From the NCBI GenBank assembly GCA_021202895.1, contig JAJQCE010000004.1, positions 139,219-203,211 of the forward strand: 63,993 nt of DNA, read 5' to 3'. Shown piece after piece: positions 60,609-63,993 of this stretch. A model generated the notes under the pieces. The model made no database searches, was not told where the DNA came from, and saw nothing but the letters and a program-made list of their open reading frames with translations. How positions within the stretch are numbered: the stretch's first letter is position 1; each line of letters starts with the position of its first letter. The position numbers and the translations under genes were made by a program. Source of the stretch: Ruminococcus sp. (GTDB lineage Bacteria > Bacillota > Clostridia > Oscillospirales > Ruminococcaceae).

Positions 60609-62375
60609 ATGATTAGAACACTTAAGTATTTAAGCAAAAAGGATTGGGGCTTGGTGCTTCTGGCAGTGGCGTTCATCGTGGTGCAGGTGTGGCTTGAAAT
60701 GACTATGCCAAGCTATATGTCGGATATTACGTTGCTGATTGAAACAGAAGGCAGCAAGATGTCCGATATTCTTTCCTCTGGCGGAAAGATGTTGGCGTGT
60801 GCCTTGGGAAGTCTGATCAGCTCTATTATAGTAGCGATAGCATCCGCACGCCTCGCCAGCAATTACAGCTCAGTGTTACGTAGAAAATTATTCCACAAGG
60901 TGCAGAACTTTTCTATGGAAGAAATAGGGCATTTTTCCACAGCCAGCCTGATTACTCGTTCTACAAACGACGTAATGCAGGTGCAAATGCTCATTGTTAT
61001 GGGATTGCAGATGCTTATTAAAGCACCGATTACGGCAGTATGGGCAATTTGTAAAATTGCCGGAAAAGCTTGGGAATGGACGCTGACAACAGCTGTCGCT
61101 GTTTTAGTTCTGTTGGTCGTTGTAGGAATTTGTATCGGACTGGCATTCCCGAAATTCCGAAAGATGCAAATACTTACCGATGACCTTAACCGCGTTACAA
61201 GGGAAAACCTTACGGGTCTTCAAGTTGTACGCGCCTACAATGCGGAGAAGTACCAGGAGGATAAGTTTGATCGTGCAAATGACAATTTGACGCGAACACA
61301 GCTGTTCACCTATCGTGTGATGGCATTCCTTATGCCAACGATTCAGATGATTATGAGTGGTATTTCATTGGCGGTTTATTGGGTTGGCGCAGTTTTGATT
61401 AATGACAGTGCAATGGAAGATAAGCTGACCCTGTTTTCGGATATGGTCGTATTCTCTCAATATGCGGTTTATGTGATTATGTCGTTTATGATGCTGGTAA
61501 TGATTTTTATGATGCTGCCTCGTGCTTCGGTTGCAGGCAAGCGTATTATGGAAGTTATGGATACCAAGTGCAGAATTATCGACGGAACACTCAAAGAAGG
61601 CAAGCCTGGTCAGTCTGGTGAAATTGAATTTCGCAATGTGTCCTTCCGTTATCCAGATTCCGATGGTGCTGAGGGCAACGTGCTCGAAAACATTTCCTTT
61701 AAGGTACACAAAGGTGAAACCATTGCGTTTATCGGTTCTACTGGCTGCGGCAAGAGTACGCTTATTAACCTTGTACCGCGCTTCTATGATGTCACCGACG
61801 GACAGGTGCTGATAGACGGCATAGACGTCAAAGAATATGTGCAAAAGGATTTGCGCAATAAGATTGGCTACATTTCACAAAAGGCAACGCTGTTTGGCGG
61901 AACTATTCGCTCAAACGTGGCATACGGTGATAACGGCAGATCGGCAGCCGATAATGCGCAGGTAGAAAAAGCAATTGAAACGGCGCAGGCAAGTGAATTT
62001 GTCGATAAATTAGACGAAAAATATGACAGCTTTGTGGCACAGGGCGGTTCAAACTTCTCAGGAGGTCAAAAGCAGCGCATATCCATTTCGAGAGCCGTTT
62101 GCCGTGACCCAGAAATTCTGATTTTTGACGACTCATTTTCCGCTTTAGACTATAAGACTGACCGTGCATTACGGAACGCTTTGCAAAAGAATTGTAAAAA
62201 CACAACAAAAATGATTGTGGCACAGCGTATCGGTACAATTCGCAATGTAGACAAAATCGTTGTGCTCGACGACGGTAAGGTTGCTGGAATCGGGAAGCAT
62301 GAGGAATTGATGAAAAATTGTGAAGTGTATCAACAGATCGCAATGTCACAGCTTTCAAAGGAGGAGCTTGCCTAA
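60609..62375 (+). CDS. ABC exporter half-transporter, degenerate ATPase site
   Basis: A 588-residue protein: one membrane domain of six helices (residues ~1-310) fused to an ATPase domain. The ATG at 60609 follows GGAGG. It has Walker A GSTGCGKST, signature NFSGGQKQRISISRA and Walker B LIFDDSFSALD. The catalytic Glu after Walker B is replaced by Asp, the mark of the non-hydrolysing half of heterodimeric multidrug exporters such as LmrCD or TM287/288. The stop overlaps the next start (TAATG). Confidence 0.93.
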   Translation: MIRTLKYLSKKDWGLVLLAVAFIVVQVWLEMTMPSYMSDITLLIETEGSKMSDILSSGGKMLACALGSLISSIIVAIASARLASNYSSVLRRKLFHKVQNFSMEEIGHFSTASLITRSTNDVMQVQMLIVMGLQMLIKAPITAVWAICKIAGKAWEWTLTTAVAVLVLLVVVGICIGLAFPKFRKMQILTDDLNRVTRENLTGLQVVRAYNAEKYQEDKFDRANDNLTRTQLFTYRVMAFLMPTIQMIMSGISLAVYWVGAVLINDSAMEDKLTLFSDMVVFSQYAVYVIMSFMMLVMIFMMLPRASVAGKRIMEVMDTKCRIIDGTLKEGKPGQSGEIEFRNVSFRYPDSDGAEGNVLENISFKVHKGETIAFIGSTGCGKSTLINLVPRFYDVTDGQVLIDGIDVKEYVQKDLRNKIGYISQKATLFGGTIRSNVAYGDNGRSAADNAQVEKAIETAQASEFVDKLDEKYDSFVAQGGSNFSGGQKQRISISRAVCRDPEILIFDDSFSALDYKTDRALRNALQKNCKNTTKMIVAQRIGTIRNVDKIVVLDDGKVAGIGKHEELMKNCEVYQQIAMSQLSKEELA

Positions 62376-63993
62376 TGGAAACAAATACTAAAATAGCGCA
62401 GCCGCCGAGAGGACCAATGGGCAGACGACCGATGGGAGGACCTGGCAGAGGCGGAAACGGCGAGAAAGCAAAGGATTTCTCGGGTACTATGAGAAAGCTG
62501 ATTGTCTACAGCAGAAAATCTATGCCAGTGGTAATTATTGCTCTCCTATTTGCGGTCGTTGCGACAATACTCAATCTTTTGGGACCGGATAAGCTCTCGG
62601 ATATGACCGACCTGATTACAGAGGGAATTGTCACTGGCATTGATATGGACAGCATTGCAGAAATCGGTATTACGCTGATTATTTTCTATGGCAGTGGATT
62701 CATTCTCAACGATGCTCAGGGAATAATTATGGCGAACTTCGTACAGCGTTTAACAAGAAATTTGCGTACCGATATTTCTCATAAAATCAACCGCCTGCCA
62801 ATGAATTATTATAATCACACCTCTACTGGCGATGTGCTCTCTCGCGTCACGAACGATATTGATACGCTGGCACAGGCACTAAACCAGAGTCTGCGGACGC
62901 TGGTATCCTCAATTGTTCTGTTTGTGGGCAGCTTAATTATGATGCTCGTTACCAACGGTATAATGACCCTTACGGCAATTGTTGCAACCATTATTGGCTT
63001 TGCGCTGATGTTGGTTATTATGAGCCACAGTCAGAAATACTTTATGCGTCAGCAGATGCATTTGGGCGAAATCAACGGTCACATAGAGGAAATCTATACT
63101 GGTCACACGGTAGTAAAGGCATACAACGGTGAGGAAGAGGCTGAAAAAACCTTTGAAACTATGAACGAAAAATTGAGGGACAGCGCATTTAAGGCGCAGA
63201 CCCTTTCTGGTATGATGATGCCTGTTATGACCTTTATCGGCAATTTTGCATATGTAGCAGTGTGTGTTGTGGGCGGTATGCTTGCCATCAACGGAAGCAT
63301 TTCATTTGGTGTTATCGTTGCGTTTATGCTGTATGTTCGTTTGTTTACGCAGCCGCTGTCGCAAATTGCCCAGTCATTCCAAATGCTGCAGTCCGCAGCG
63401 GCTGGCGGCGAGCGTGTCTTTGAATTTCTTGAGGCAGAGGAAATGGAGGACGAGAGCAACAAGACCGCTTCACTGGATAAGGCAAAGGGATATGTGGAGT
63501 TTGAACACATTAAATTCGGTTATACACCAGAGCGCATCATTATCCACGATTTTACCGCGCAGGCGAAGCCTGGTCAAAAAATTGCTATTGTCGGACCTAC
63601 TGGCGCAGGAAAGACAACTATGGTCAATCTGCTTATGCGGTTCTATGAAGTTCAAAACGGTGCTATTAAGATTGACGGTATTCCCACGAAGGATTTGACA
63701 CGAGAAAATGTACACAGCCAATTCTGTATGGTATTGCAGGATACTTGGCTGTTTGAGGGCACGGTTCGTGAAAATCTGGTATATTGCTGTGAGAACGTGC
63801 CAGACGAAAAAATCGTGCAGGCGTGCAAGGCGGTCGGACTCGATCATTTCATTCATACGCTCTCCGACGGCTACGACACCGTATTAAACGACAGACTGAA
63901 TCTTTCTCAGGGACAAAAGCAACAGCTGACCATTGCGCGTGCAATGATTGCCGATAAGCCGATTTTGATTTTGGACGAGGCGACAAGCTCCGT
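62375..63993 (+). CDS. ABC exporter half-transporter, catalytic half (partial)
   Basis: The partner of the preceding gene, cut by the right edge. It starts behind AAAGGAGGAGC at 62375. An N-terminal Pro/Gly/Arg-rich tail (PPRGPMGRRPMGGPGRGG) precedes six membrane helices (residues ~45-345). The ATPase domain has Walker A GPTGAGKTT, signature NLSQGQKQQL and Walker B ILDEATSS with a normal catalytic Glu. Together the pair should form one drug or lipid exporter under TetR control. Confidence 0.94.
   Translation, partial: METNTKIAQPPRGPMGRRPMGGPGRGGNGEKAKDFSGTMRKLIVYSRKSMPVVIIALLFAVVATILNLLGPDKLSDMTDLITEGIVTGIDMDSIAEIGITLIIFYGSGFILNDAQGIIMANFVQRLTRNLRTDISHKINRLPMNYYNHTSTGDVLSRVTNDIDTLAQALNQSLRTLVSSIVLFVGSLIMMLVTNGIMTLTAIVATIIGFALMLVIMSHSQKYFMRQQMHLGEINGHIEEIYTGHTVVKAYNGEEEAEKTFETMNEKLRDSAFKAQTLSGMMMPVMTFIGNFAYVAVCVVGGMLAINGSISFGVIVAFMLYVRLFTQPLSQIAQSFQMLQSAAAGGERVFEFLEAEEMEDESNKTASLDKAKGYVEFEHIKFGYTPERIIIHDFTAQAKPGQKIAIVGPTGAGKTTMVNLLMRFYEVQNGAIKIDGIPTKDLTRENVHSQFCMVLQDTWLFEGTVRENLVYCCENVPDEKIVQACKAVGLDHFIHTLSDGYDTVLNDRLNLSQGQKQQLTIARAMIADKPILILDEATSS

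Noticed and set aside
63103-63510. Minus-strand frame within the second ABC subunit
   Set aside because: It is antisense to the well-supported exporter gene.

Overview
The window looks like a chromosome segment of an anaerobic, gut-type Firmicute of the Ruminococcus/Oscillospiraceae kind. This is inferred from Gram-positive-style ribosome sites and promoters, acidic Ser/Asp/Glu-rich exported proteins, a fibronectin-III cell-wall hydrolase, a Na+-type V-ATPase and moderate GC. No species call is possible from sequence alone.

Layout. 0-5.3 kb: PepSY-repeat exported protein (cut by the left edge), an OmpR-type two-component system and polyphosphate kinase, all on the minus strand. 5.4-7 kb: tRNA-Pro(GGG) and a zinc-ribbon membrane protein. 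7-16.3 kb: rimO, pgsA, cysE, an HpaII-like restriction-modification pair inserted between cysE and cysS, then cysS, a cyclophilin-like protein, an acidic SurA/PrsA-like lipoprotein and a zinc-ribbon membrane protein. 16.3-17.2 kb: a roughly 600-bp element bounded by inverted repeats with 9-bp tandem units and holding a gene remnant. 17.2-22.9 kb: sugar-isomerase-like protein, SDR, hotdog thioesterase, a membrane protein, rmuC, a small protein and tRNA-Arg(ACG). 22.9-24 kb: a structured non-coding stretch. 24-32.6 kb: a complete nine-gene Na+-type V-ATPase operon. 32.6-40.8 kb: a second two-component system, an FkbM methyltransferase, a PH-like protein and an ABC-2 transporter operon. 40.8-46.5 kb: rarA behind a hairpin-rich leader, an S1-domain protein, a fibronectin/hydrolase protein and an SPFH plus ribbon-helix-helix pair. 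46.6-56.3 kb: a type III (III-D-like) CRISPR effector module. 56.4-59.4 kb: LysR regulator, aldo/keto reductase, cupin and flavodoxin genes, several broken by single-base frameshifts. 59.4-64 kb: TetR regulator and Cys-cluster protein facing a heterodimeric ABC exporter whose second subunit runs off the right edge.

The most distinctive system is the CRISPR module: HD-less Cas10 with an intact GGDD cyclase motif, four Cas7-like RAMPs, a Csx10-like Cas5, small subunits, a Csx15/Csx16/Csx20-like candidate ring nuclease, a CARF-HEPN ribonuclease and Cas6. It encodes a whole cyclic-oligoadenylate alarm pathway, but cas10 carries a one-base frameshift, and there is no cas1/cas2 and no array, only one 36-bp repeat-like sequence at the end of cas6. 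Both two-component systems have recognisable repeated operator motifs in front of their own genes and in front of a neighbouring target, so two small regulons can be read from the DNA. The TetR/exporter divergon has a perfect 32-bp palindrome and a matching half-site inside the exporter promoter.
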